A stretch of 64,000 nucleotides of DNA from Candidatus Caenarcanales bacterium (GTDB taxonomy: Bacteria; Cyanobacteriota; Vampirovibrionia; 2-02-FULL-35-15): the NCBI GenBank assembly GCA_020050435.1, contig JAGVKQ010000019.1:62001-126000 (forward strand), read 5' to 3'. The notes below the pieces were generated by a model. The model worked only from the letters and a program-made list of their open reading frames with translations. It made no database searches and had not been told where the DNA came from. Shown here one piece after another: positions 55,274-62,157 of this stretch. A program made the position numbers and the translations under genes. The first letter of the stretch is position 1. Each line of letters opens with the position of its first letter.

Positions 55274-56779
55274 ATGCAAACAGATAAAGCAGCAGCTTCA
55301 ATTTTTAAAGGATTACGTGTACAAGATAGAGTTACTGTTCATGTCAAAGGTGAAACATTAACAGCGACTAAAGCTAATGGAACTATAACAGTAATAGGAG
55401 GTAATAGCGGTGCTGTTACTGTTCCTAATGCAAGAAGTACTTATGATGTAAGAAGAGCTTTAGAAGGAAAAGGGCAGCAAGCTGCTTCAGAAACCATAGA
55501 TAAACCACCACTTATTGATTATAAATTAAAGTTAGAAGATTTGATTTTTGGTAAGAATATTGGAAAGCCAGGTAATTTATTAAGTCTAATAATCCAGCAA
55601 CCTCCTAACAATGAGTCTAAATACATTATTCCTAGAGATTATGGTTCTAGACATATAAATGATAATGTCTTTCCCCCACAAAATTCACCTGTTATGAAAT
55701 TTGGAAACAGAATTCATGTATTTAGTGGCGCTGGAACTATTCAGGTTACTGATGTGAAAAGTGAAGGAGACAATCTAAGAGTAAATTTAACGGTAAATGA
55801 AGATCAGATATCTCCTATTGTTATTTCTCCAGAAGATAAAGGGATTTATTTATATGGCAGAGTTACTTTAACCCCTGACCATAGAGGTGTTATAGAAGCT
55901 TATGGTCAAAGATATGGAAGAAAGCCTAGTGAGTTTCTTAAAGTTGAACAAACTTCAATAGGTTCTGAATATGGCTTAGGTTCTGGATTTGAAATCCAAC
56001 CTCATCTAGGACAAAGCTCATTTGAGGAGCCACCTATTCGTCTAATTAATCTGTTAGGGACTTCATCATCAAATTTTCCAGGAAAATTTGATCCTAGTGC
56101 TCTTTTCGGCAATTTTAGTATTGGTTCTTTAGCTAGGAATCCTGTAAGAAAGAGTGATCAAAATCATATTGTGGTAGCAGATCATGTAGAAATCACAGCT
56201 GTAAGAGCAGATGGAGAAGTGCTTTATGTGGCAATGAATGTAGATGGTACACCACATGATCTAACTATTAAAAAGGATGAAAATCTTCTTATGACAGTGC
56301 TAGATCTAAAGGTAAATGATGAAGATAGAGCTGAAATAGATCGTTTTGCTACAGTAAATGGTAGAGAACCAAAAGATTTTTTCTTATGCATAGAACTTGG
56401 CGATATGTTTAGTTTAGAACCTAGGAGTGATTTAATAGGGCAATATTATCTAGAAGAACCTCAAATCCCCGGGGCACGGAAGTTTGGACCTAAATATCCT
56501 AATGATACTTATTTAGGAGATTCTTATTTTACAGAAGATCAATTACCTTTGCATAAACAAACACCAAATGAACCACCTGCCTCTAACCTTAACCTTCTTA
56601 TAGAAAAATATTTGACAAGTTTACCAAATGAGAATCAATTAAGGAACGAGTCTCTTGCAACAACTGTAAGTGATGAAACTTTACCTGCTCCTAGTGGTCC
56701 TTCTCCAAAGTTCACTGCAGAAATTAATCATCCAAGTTTCCCAAGCGGGCTTGCTTCACTTGATGCTAGTCAAATCTAA
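55274..56779 (+). CDS. Large hypothetical soluble protein
   Basis: Not recognised. Start set at ATG 55274, nine bases after AAGGAG, giving 501 residues; the frame opens earlier at a TTG. There is no signal peptide or membrane segment. It contains two related segments with a conserved hydrophobic/charged pattern: VQDRVTVHVKGETLTATKANG near the start and HVEITAVRADGEVLYVAMNVDG near 300. A third (IQVTDVKSEGDNLRVNLTVNED) lies near 155, so it may have three copies of a small beta domain. The tail is Pro/Ser-rich. Confidence 0.6.
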   Translation: MQTDKAAASIFKGLRVQDRVTVHVKGETLTATKANGTITVIGGNSGAVTVPNARSTYDVRRALEGKGQQAASETIDKPPLIDYKLKLEDLIFGKNIGKPGNLLSLIIQQPPNNESKYIIPRDYGSRHINDNVFPPQNSPVMKFGNRIHVFSGAGTIQVTDVKSEGDNLRVNLTVNEDQISPIVISPEDKGIYLYGRVTLTPDHRGVIEAYGQRYGRKPSEFLKVEQTSIGSEYGLGSGFEIQPHLGQSSFEEPPIRLINLLGTSSSNFPGKFDPSALFGNFSIGSLARNPVRKSDQNHIVVADHVEITAVRADGEVLYVAMNVDGTPHDLTIKKDENLLMTVLDLKVNDEDRAEIDRFATVNGREPKDFFLCIELGDMFSLEPRSDLIGQYYLEEPQIPGARKFGPKYPNDTYLGDSYFTEDQLPLHKQTPNEPPASNLNLLIEKYLTSLPNENQLRNESLATTVSDETLPAPSGPSPKFTAEINHPSFPSGLASLDASQI

Positions 56780-57342
56780 ATTAAATTTTTTCTTGCATTA
56801 CTAAATTCTTTCGGAATAGTAATCACTACATATCCATTTTTATATTCAGTTCTTGCTCTCGATGGATCACTGTTTTCAGGAACAGGTACAGTTTGTGTAA
56901 ATGAGTTAAAGCTAGTGGCTGACTTATAAAAGCCGCCTTTTGAATCTTCGTTAGAAACTTTATTCTCTCCAGAAATTATAAAATAATCCCCTTCTAAATT
57001 TATTTTTATATTTCCTTTTTCCATTCCAGGCATATAACCTTTTATGATGTAATCTTTATCGGTTTCAAAGGTGTGAAAATTACCACCTAATAATTTTTCT
57101 ATGTTCTTAAAATCTGAAAATGGATTTAAAGATGAAAGAAGGTTCCTTCGCCTAAAGGAATTAAAATCGTTTTGCGATGGTTGGGGCATTTCATTCCGCC
57201 CTTCAGGGCGAGCCTCGCCTTCGGCGGGAAATGCCCTTACAGGCAAACCATTTTCAGATTTTATTTTAATTAAATACGCAGTTTCAATAGCAAGCGTTAT
57301 TAAAAGAAGAAGTATTATTCCAATAAGAAGTTTGTCTTTCAT
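56776..57342 (-). CDS. Membrane-anchored Hsp20/alpha-crystallin-like protein
   Basis: A 188-residue protein with one N-terminal helix (LLIGIILLLLITLAIETAYLI) and an alpha-crystallin-type domain (about 90-182). Landmarks of the domain are IKGYMPGMEKGNIKINLEGDYFIISGENK, SFTQTVPVPENSDPSRARTEYKNGYVVITIPKE. The linker (residues 35-54) is encoded by a G+C-rich palindromic repeat. It is probably a periplasm- or membrane-facing small heat-shock-like chaperone. It overlaps the convergent large hypothetical gene by 4 bases. Confidence 0.78.
   Translation of the reverse strand: MKDKLLIGIILLLLITLAIETAYLIKIKSENGLPVRAFPAEGEARPEGRNEMPQPSQNDFNSFRRRNLLSSLNPFSDFKNIEKLLGGNFHTFETDKDYIIKGYMPGMEKGNIKINLEGDYFIISGENKVSNEDSKGGFYKSATSFNSFTQTVPVPENSDPSRARTEYKNGYVVITIPKEFSNARKNLI
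57183..57240. repeat. REP-like palindromic element inside a coding region
   Basis: Outer arms GGGCATTTC / GAAATGCCC enclose nested G+C-rich hairpins (CGCCCTTCAGGGCG and CCGCC/GGCGG), about 58 bases. It reads through in frame in the Hsp20-like gene as V-R-A-F-P-A-E-G-E-A-R-P-E-G-R-N-E-M-P-Q. Its composition is unlike the surrounding gene. Confidence 0.75.
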
Positions 57343-57382
57343 AGCAAGGATAATTATAAATCATTGATGTAAATCGCCAACC

Positions 57383-57410
57383 GTAGAGACGTTGTATACA
57401 ACGTCTTTAC
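57383..57410. repeat. 28-bp near-perfect palindrome (REP-like)
   Basis: GTAGAGACGTTGTA / TACAACGTCTTTAC is symmetrical except for one pair. From memory, GTAGAGACGTTG-type palindromes of this kind are frequent in filamentous cyanobacteria. It overlaps and supplies the stop codon of the 42-residue Cys-rich protein. Confidence 0.75.
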
Positions 57411-57535
57411 TTGCCGCAACCACAAGGTGCACATGCACATTTAACAGGACAGTTACATCCTGAAAGTTTATTCATGGCATATCCGCCAAAAACAACTAAA
57501 GCACTTAAAATAACTGGAATTAATAACTTCTTCAT
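57407..57535 (-). CDS. 42-residue cysteine-rich membrane or secreted mini-protein
   Basis: Reads KKLLIPVILSALVVFGGYA (signal or anchor helix), then MNKLSG and a tail CNCPVKCACAPCGCGK with six cysteines in 14 residues. The ATG at 57535 overlaps the TGA of the upstream Cys-rich gene (ATGA), so it is translationally coupled to it. The tail looks like a metallothionein-style metal ligand set. It faces the periplasm if the helix is an anchor with N-in topology. Confidence 0.7.
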   Translation of the reverse strand: MKKLLIPVILSALVVFGGYAMNKLSGCNCPVKCACAPCGCGK

Positions 57536-57801
57536 TTTTTATTTCCTCCGCAACTGTACTTATTACCATTGCAACTAACATTGTTTGATGTGATCTTAGA
57601 TTCAGGTTTACAGTTTACAAAACCAGGTGAGTTTGGATTACTCTTACATCTATAAGCACTGCTACTCATATTAACTTTTGGTGTGCAACTGTGTTGATTT
57701 TGATTTCCATTTTCTCCACAAGTAGAGGCCAAAACATTACCTTGAGATAAGGTTAAATATGCGATCAATAATAAAGACGATTTTAATAAGATTTTATTCA
57801 T
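57532..57801 (-). CDS. Small secreted protein with seven cysteines
   Basis: 89 residues: a signal peptide (KILLKSSLLLIAYLTLSQGNVLAS), then a polar Asn/Ser/Lys-rich mature part with cysteines at CGEN, SCTP, RCKS, NCKP, SCNG and SCGG contexts. The family is not recognised. It is coupled to the 42-residue Cys-rich gene behind it and lies 94 bases after the His/Cys-rich protein gene, possibly the same transcript. Confidence 0.68.
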   Translation of the reverse strand: MNKILLKSSLLLIAYLTLSQGNVLASTCGENGNQNQHSCTPKVNMSSSAYRCKSNPNSPGFVNCKPESKITSNNVSCNGNKYSCGGNKK

Positions 57802-57895
57802 TACTAATCCTTAGACGTGACTTAATTATAGATATTCCCACAGTATTGTTAATTCCTAGTTAATATTCATCTTTTCTAAAGAATTTACGTGATTT

Positions 57896-58858
57896 TTACC
57901 CATTAAATACAAATTTTGTAGCTTCTACTGATCCTTCTGTTGATACCTCTGATACACATACTATGCCACCACAACAGCCACAAACGAAACCTTCAACTCT
58001 TCCTGCTAATTGTCCTAACCATCCTAGGTTATCTTTATCCTTTGCAAGTTTTTTAATAGCTTCTTGGATTAATTTCCCTGCTCCTAAAAACCCTCCAGAT
58101 AAACCAAGTACTTTAAAAGTTGTGCTTAATATAGATTTTGAAAATTTGCTTAAAAATGATTCACCAAAAGGAATATATTCATTGAATATTTTTTCTGAAA
58201 GAAAATCAATTGCTGGAGCAATAGTATTTATTTGTAATTCTAAGCTTCCTAACCCAAAAAGAGTAGATTCAATCGTTTGGTTATGTTCGTTCTTATGGTC
58301 ATGCTTGTGGTTGCAATCATCATGTTCATTACACTCTTTGTGAGTTTTAATATCGTGATCAGGAAACAATCTCTCTATTACAAAAACAGCAAGCGCCATC
58401 AGTGGCCTAAGAAGTTTTCTTGACATGCCTGCAAACTGCTGAAGTGAAAGTATTCCCAATGAGCCCAGAGATGTCAAAATAGGTTTATGAATTTTATTTA
58501 TTCCTCTGTTTGATAGATACATTGAAAAAATAGAAACAGGCGATTTAATAAATGGTGAAACCTCAAATGGTGTAAGTATTTCACTGGCAATAAATGCAGG
58601 AGACAGATTAGTCAGCATAGAAATAAATTGTTTGGTTTTTCCATTTTCATTAGTATATAGTTTTTCTAAAGGGAGATATTTTGTAAAAAAGCAAGATGCT
58701 TCTGTTTTTACTTCGGCTTGAGGTTCTGAGTGAGTATGGTGATGAGCACAAGAACAATTATGAGAATGCTCATGCTTCTCATCTTGCAAAACTGTCAAAC
58801 CAGGAAAAGAATTGCTTTGCCCAATACCTGATGGACCAGTTGGTAATAATTTAGTCAT
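57896..58858 (-). CDS. His/Cys-rich metal-binding protein with hydrophobic segments
   Basis: 320 residues, family not recognised. Two His-rich clusters are visible: EHSHNCSCAHHHTHSE (about 29-44) and the run KECNEHDDCNHKHDHKNEHN (about 173-192). A Cys-rich hydrophobic motif near the end reads GFVCGCCGGIVCVSEV (about 289-304). Several moderately hydrophobic helices lie between. The composition points to binding Zn, Ni, Co or Cu. The promoter carries two operator dyads and the gene is next to a Fur-family regulator, so it is probably metal-regulated, as storage, a chaperone or part of a transporter. Confidence 0.65.
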   Translation of the reverse strand: MTKLLPTGPSGIGQSNSFPGLTVLQDEKHEHSHNCSCAHHHTHSEPQAEVKTEASCFFTKYLPLEKLYTNENGKTKQFISMLTNLSPAFIASEILTPFEVSPFIKSPVSIFSMYLSNRGINKIHKPILTSLGSLGILSLQQFAGMSRKLLRPLMALAVFVIERLFPDHDIKTHKECNEHDDCNHKHDHKNEHNQTIESTLFGLGSLELQINTIAPAIDFLSEKIFNEYIPFGESFLSKFSKSILSTTFKVLGLSGGFLGAGKLIQEAIKKLAKDKDNLGWLGQLAGRVEGFVCGCCGGIVCVSEVSTEGSVEATKFVFNG

Positions 58859-58865
58859 AATTTTC

Positions 58866-58886
58866 TAATGCAACAATCTTGCATTA
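58866..58886. promoter_or_regulatory. Nur/Fur-type operator 1
   Basis: TAATGCAA-CAATC-TTGCATTA, a perfect 8-5-8 inverted repeat that begins 8 bases upstream of the start codon of the His/Cys-rich gene. Its core TGCAA-N5-TTGCA matches the Nur (nickel-responsive Fur family) box as I recall it from Streptomyces. Confidence 0.7.
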
Positions 58887-58888
58887 AG

Positions 58889-58917
58889 AATTTAGCGCAT
58901 TAATTCACCAAATGCAA
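58889..58917 (-). promoter_or_regulatory. Candidate promoter for the His/Cys-rich gene
   Basis: On the minus strand TTGCAT and TAAATT are separated by 17 bases. Operator 2 covers the -35 element and operator 1 lies just downstream of the -10, which would suit repression. Confidence 0.45.
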
Positions 58918-58930
58918 CTATGTTGCATTT
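58910..58930. promoter_or_regulatory. Nur/Fur-type operator 2
   Basis: AAATGCAA-CTATG-TTGCATTT, a second perfect 8-5-8 inverted repeat with the same core as operator 1. The centres are 44 bases apart, about four helical turns, so both would face the same side of DNA. Confidence 0.7.
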
Positions 58931-58960
58931 TCCTCAGTAACCATTAGGCTGCAATACAGA

Positions 58961-58988
58961 TTGGGGACAGGTCTAGATGCGTCCCCAA
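58961..58988. repeat. Hairpin TTGGGGAC-N12-GTCCCCAA after the fur-like gene
   Basis: A perfect 8-bp stem directly downstream of the Fur-family stop. There is no T run, so it is not a standard terminator. GGGGAC-type arms recall dispersed REP sequences. It may stabilise or end the transcript. Confidence 0.5.
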
Positions 58989-59438
58989 TTAAAGACAACT
59001 CTTACAAACGCCATAAAACTCAAGATTATGAGTTTTTATTTTAAAACTTGATTCATGTTCTACTTTTTTTATAACTGGTGCAATTCCTGCACAGTGAATT
59101 TCTTCTATGGTTCCACATTTTTGACAAATCAATAAATGGTGACAATGATATTCTTGGTGCTTGTGGCACTCATCTTCATGCCCAATCTGGCACTTCATAA
59201 CTTTACTGTTTGAAAGTACTCTATGAACAAGTTTGTTTTTTTCTAGACAATCAATAATTCTATATATGCTTACAATGTCTACATCTTTCCCCTGTGAATC
59301 CAACTTATCTTTTATTTCATAAGCTGAAAGTGCTTCTTTTGATTTATCTAATAGCTTGATTACTAATTTTCTTGGAGTAGTAATTCTAAAATCATTTTCT
59401 TTTAAAATATTAATTGCTTTTTCAATGTAGTCAGACAT
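58989..59438 (-). CDS. Fur-family metal-responsive regulator (Zur/Nur-like)
   Basis: 149 residues. An N-terminal winged helix (RITTPRKLVIKLLDKSKEALSAYEIKDKL ... VDIVSIYRIIDCLEKNKLVHRV) is followed by a metal-binding half with an unusual His/Cys-rich stretch CQIGHEDECHKHQEYHCHHLLICQKCG (about 83-109). It ends CKSC. The CxxC pairs fit the structural zinc site, and the extra His/Cys residues suggest a zinc- or nickel-type sensor rather than iron. The two dyads at 58866-58930 are its likely targets. Confidence 0.87.
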   Translation of the reverse strand: MSDYIEKAINILKENDFRITTPRKLVIKLLDKSKEALSAYEIKDKLDSQGKDVDIVSIYRIIDCLEKNKLVHRVLSNSKVMKCQIGHEDECHKHQEYHCHHLLICQKCGTIEEIHCAGIAPVIKKVEHESSFKIKTHNLEFYGVCKSCL

Positions 59439-59551
59439 GAAGATATTATATTAGATTTGCTTGTTATCTATCTCACTTATCATGAGTTTTAACCAGGGGT
59501 TTATGATTGAGTTCTATGAATAGATCAAAGGGAATTTAATTCAAGCTTTAA

Positions 59552-60832
59552 ATGATAAATAAACCAATATATACAGTACTTCTTACTATAGTTTTTCTAT
59601 TTAATATTCAGGCCTGTTTGGCGGAGAATATTGAACAAGGATCAGCTCAAGCTCTTGATTTGCAAAATGCTCTGGATTTAGCAATGAAAAACAATCACCA
59701 TATAAGGTCAGCACTTGCTACCTTACCTATTGCTCAGGCTAGTTTGATAATTGCAAAATATAGACCAAATCCTTTTTTCGGTACAAACAATGAGGCTGTA
59801 AAAGGAGGATCACTTCATCCTGCAGAATTATGGCAAACCTTTGAAACAGGTAAAAAAAGACATTGGAGAGTTCAAATTGCCAAAGAGCAGATATCCAAAA
59901 CTGAGTTAGAAATTGCAAAAATGATGTGGGAGATTCACACTAAAGTTCATGTGGGCTATGCTGATCTAGCCATTGGGCATGAACTCTATGATTTAACCAG
60001 TGAAAGAGTAAGTTTTTATAAGTCACTTTTTAATAGTGCAGAAAAGAGATTTAAAGCAGGAGATCTTTCTAAATTAGAGTTAGAAAGGGTAAAAATCCAA
60101 TATTTAACAGTAGAAAATGAATTGAGTGAGCTTGATGGGAAATTAAAAAAAGCAAATGTAGAATTTAATCACTTGCTGGGAAATGAAGTGAAAGAAGAAG
60201 CCACGATTAAAAAAGCTGAAACATTAATTCCCCATTCTAAACTTGAAAATTATCCTGGAATCTCAGATATATTAGGTGAGGCTTTTTCAAAAAGACTTGA
60301 AATTGCAATCCTCGAAAGAGAATATGGAATTGCCAGAGCACAATTAAAAAAAGCAAAGTCAGATAGAATACCAAACTTACTAATAGGTGGTGGTCCAGTT
60401 AGACCTAGTTATAGAGATGGCATTTGGGGTCTTTTTTATTGAGCTCAGTTTGAAATACCTTTGTTTAACAGAAAGCAAGGTGAAATCTTACAAGCAAAAG
60501 CTCAAATCGATTACCTTCAGAGAGAAGAAGAAAGAATTAAGCATGATATAAGCATCGATGTTATTAATTCTGTGAAAGACTTAGAAGTTAGAGAAGAACA
60601 GTTACAAAGATTTCAAGATGAGTTATTGGCTGACTCTGAAGATATTCTTAAAATGATAAAAATCGGTTATCAAAAAGGGAAGCTTTCGCTTACTGATGTT
60701 TTAAATGCTGAACAATCTAATAGAGATTTAAAACAAAAATATTTTGAAAGTTTATATAACTATCAATTTGCTTTAGCTAGTCTTGAATATGCAGTTGGAG
60801 TTCCACTATACGGGCTAACGGAGAACAAATGA
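59552..60832 (+). pseudogene. TolC/CzcC-like outer-membrane efflux gene interrupted by an in-frame TGA
   Basis: Two pieces in one frame are separated by a single TGA at 60440-60442. The first (59552-60442) has a signal peptide and the OEP helices (ALDLQNALDLAMKNNHHIRSALA ...). The second continues directly after the stop (AQFEIPLFNRKQGEILQAKAQIDYLQREEERI ... LASLEYAVGVPL), which is the standard CzcC/CusC continuation. A full-length product would be about 426 residues. The TGA could be a nonsense change, a sequencing error, or a read-through site. It is the first gene of an RND operon and ends overlapping the adaptor gene (ATGA). Confidence 0.75.
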
Positions 60833-62148
60833 AAAGAAAATTGAAAATTGATAATGGACAATTAAAAATTAGAGGAATTTTTCAACTCTTAATATTTCTT
60901 TTGATACTTTCAACCTGTTTGCCTCTTCTGGCTGAATGTGGATGTGGGAGTGAGGAATTTGTTCAAAAAAGTGGAGAAGTGAAATCAAATAAAGTTATAA
61001 TTAGATCATTAGGAATCCAAACTCAAAAAATAAAAGAACAGGATGTAGATGAAGTTATTAAAACTACAGGTCAGATTGAACCTGTTTTAAAAAATGAATT
61101 TGAAATCAATAGCCCTGTTCAAGGAATTGTAAGAACTGTTTTTGTAAATCTCGGAGATGTTGTGAATCAGGGACAGTCTATTTTGCAGATAGAAAGCCCT
61201 GAAATATCCAGGTTGTCAGCGGAAATAAAACAATATGAAGCAGAAGTAGAATTAGCGAAAAGTAATTTCGAGAGAGAAGAATATTTATTTAAAGAAGGTA
61301 TAAGTGCTAAAAAAGAACTTGAAGCTTCTAAAGCATTATTTTTAAGTGTAGAAGCAAAGTTAATAGCAGCAAAAAATAATTTAAGTATTTTAGCAGGAGA
61401 AGCAGAAAAAGAAAGTGGAGTTTTTAATTTAAGATCAAGGAAGAGAGGGACGATTGTTGAAGGTGGTATAACAGCTGGAGAAATTGTTAATGTAAATCAA
61501 ATTCTTTTTAAAGCTGTAGATTTATCTACTGTTTGGGCAAGTGCAGATATTTATGAAAAAGACCAAAGGAGTTTAGCTCTTGGGCAAAAAGCAAATGTAA
61601 TTGTAGATGGCAATCCTGAAAAATCTTATGAAGGAAAAGTTACCTATGTTGGTTCTGTTATAAATAAAGAAAGTAGAACTTTGCCAGTAAAAGTTACTAT
61701 TCAAAATCCATATGCAGGAACTATAAATAAACTTTCACTTAAACCAGGCTCTTACATCCAGATGTTTATACATACTGGGAAAAAGAAAAAATCAATAGTG
61801 ATTCCAAGGACTGCTTTAGTAGAAGGAGACAAAGAAGGTACTGAAGGAAAACATGAGCATTTGGTTTATATAAAAAAAGATGGAAAATTCATACCAAGAA
61901 AAATACAAGTGGAATCACATGATTCTAATTATGTAGAAGTTTTATCTGGTCTTAATGCTGGCGATGTTGTTGTTACAAATGGTGCTTACCAGCTTCAGTA
62001 TGGAGAGGGAGACGGTGAGAATTCTCATGATGTAGAACATGGGCATGAACCTGAAAAGAAAAATAATTCTATTCCACCATATTGGGTAATAGGAATAGGT
62101 GTTCTTGGATTATTTATAGGTATTTTAATTGGAAGAAGAAAAAAATAA
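60829..62148 (+). CDS. RND efflux periplasmic adaptor (CzcB/CusB-like)
   Basis: 439 residues. A signal segment (LLIFLLILSTCLPLLAECGCG) is followed by a lipoyl/barrel-sandwich half (NSPVQGIVRTVFVNLGDVVNQGQSILQIESPEISRLSAEIKQYEAEVELA), an alpha-hairpin, and a beta-barrel (TVWASADIYEKDQRSLALGQKANVIVDG). Unusually it ends with a membrane helix (YWVIGIGVLGLFIGILIGRRKK) after a His/Glu-rich stretch (HDVEHGHEPEKK). The first residues KRKLKIDNGQLKIRG are encoded by A+T-rich repetitive-looking sequence, so the true start may be later. Confidence 0.88.
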   Translation: MKRKLKIDNGQLKIRGIFQLLIFLLILSTCLPLLAECGCGSEEFVQKSGEVKSNKVIIRSLGIQTQKIKEQDVDEVIKTTGQIEPVLKNEFEINSPVQGIVRTVFVNLGDVVNQGQSILQIESPEISRLSAEIKQYEAEVELAKSNFEREEYLFKEGISAKKELEASKALFLSVEAKLIAAKNNLSILAGEAEKESGVFNLRSRKRGTIVEGGITAGEIVNVNQILFKAVDLSTVWASADIYEKDQRSLALGQKANVIVDGNPEKSYEGKVTYVGSVINKESRTLPVKVTIQNPYAGTINKLSLKPGSYIQMFIHTGKKKKSIVIPRTALVEGDKEGTEGKHEHLVYIKKDGKFIPRKIQVESHDSNYVEVLSGLNAGDVVVTNGAYQLQYGEGDGENSHDVEHGHEPEKKNNSIPPYWVIGIGVLGLFIGILIGRRKK

Positions 62149-62157
62149 GTTTTAATT

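Noticed and set aside
60440..60442. Selenocysteine at the in-frame TGA
   Set aside because: No convincing stem-loop directly follows the TGA, and the CzcC family has no known redox-active residue there. Kept only as a point to check.
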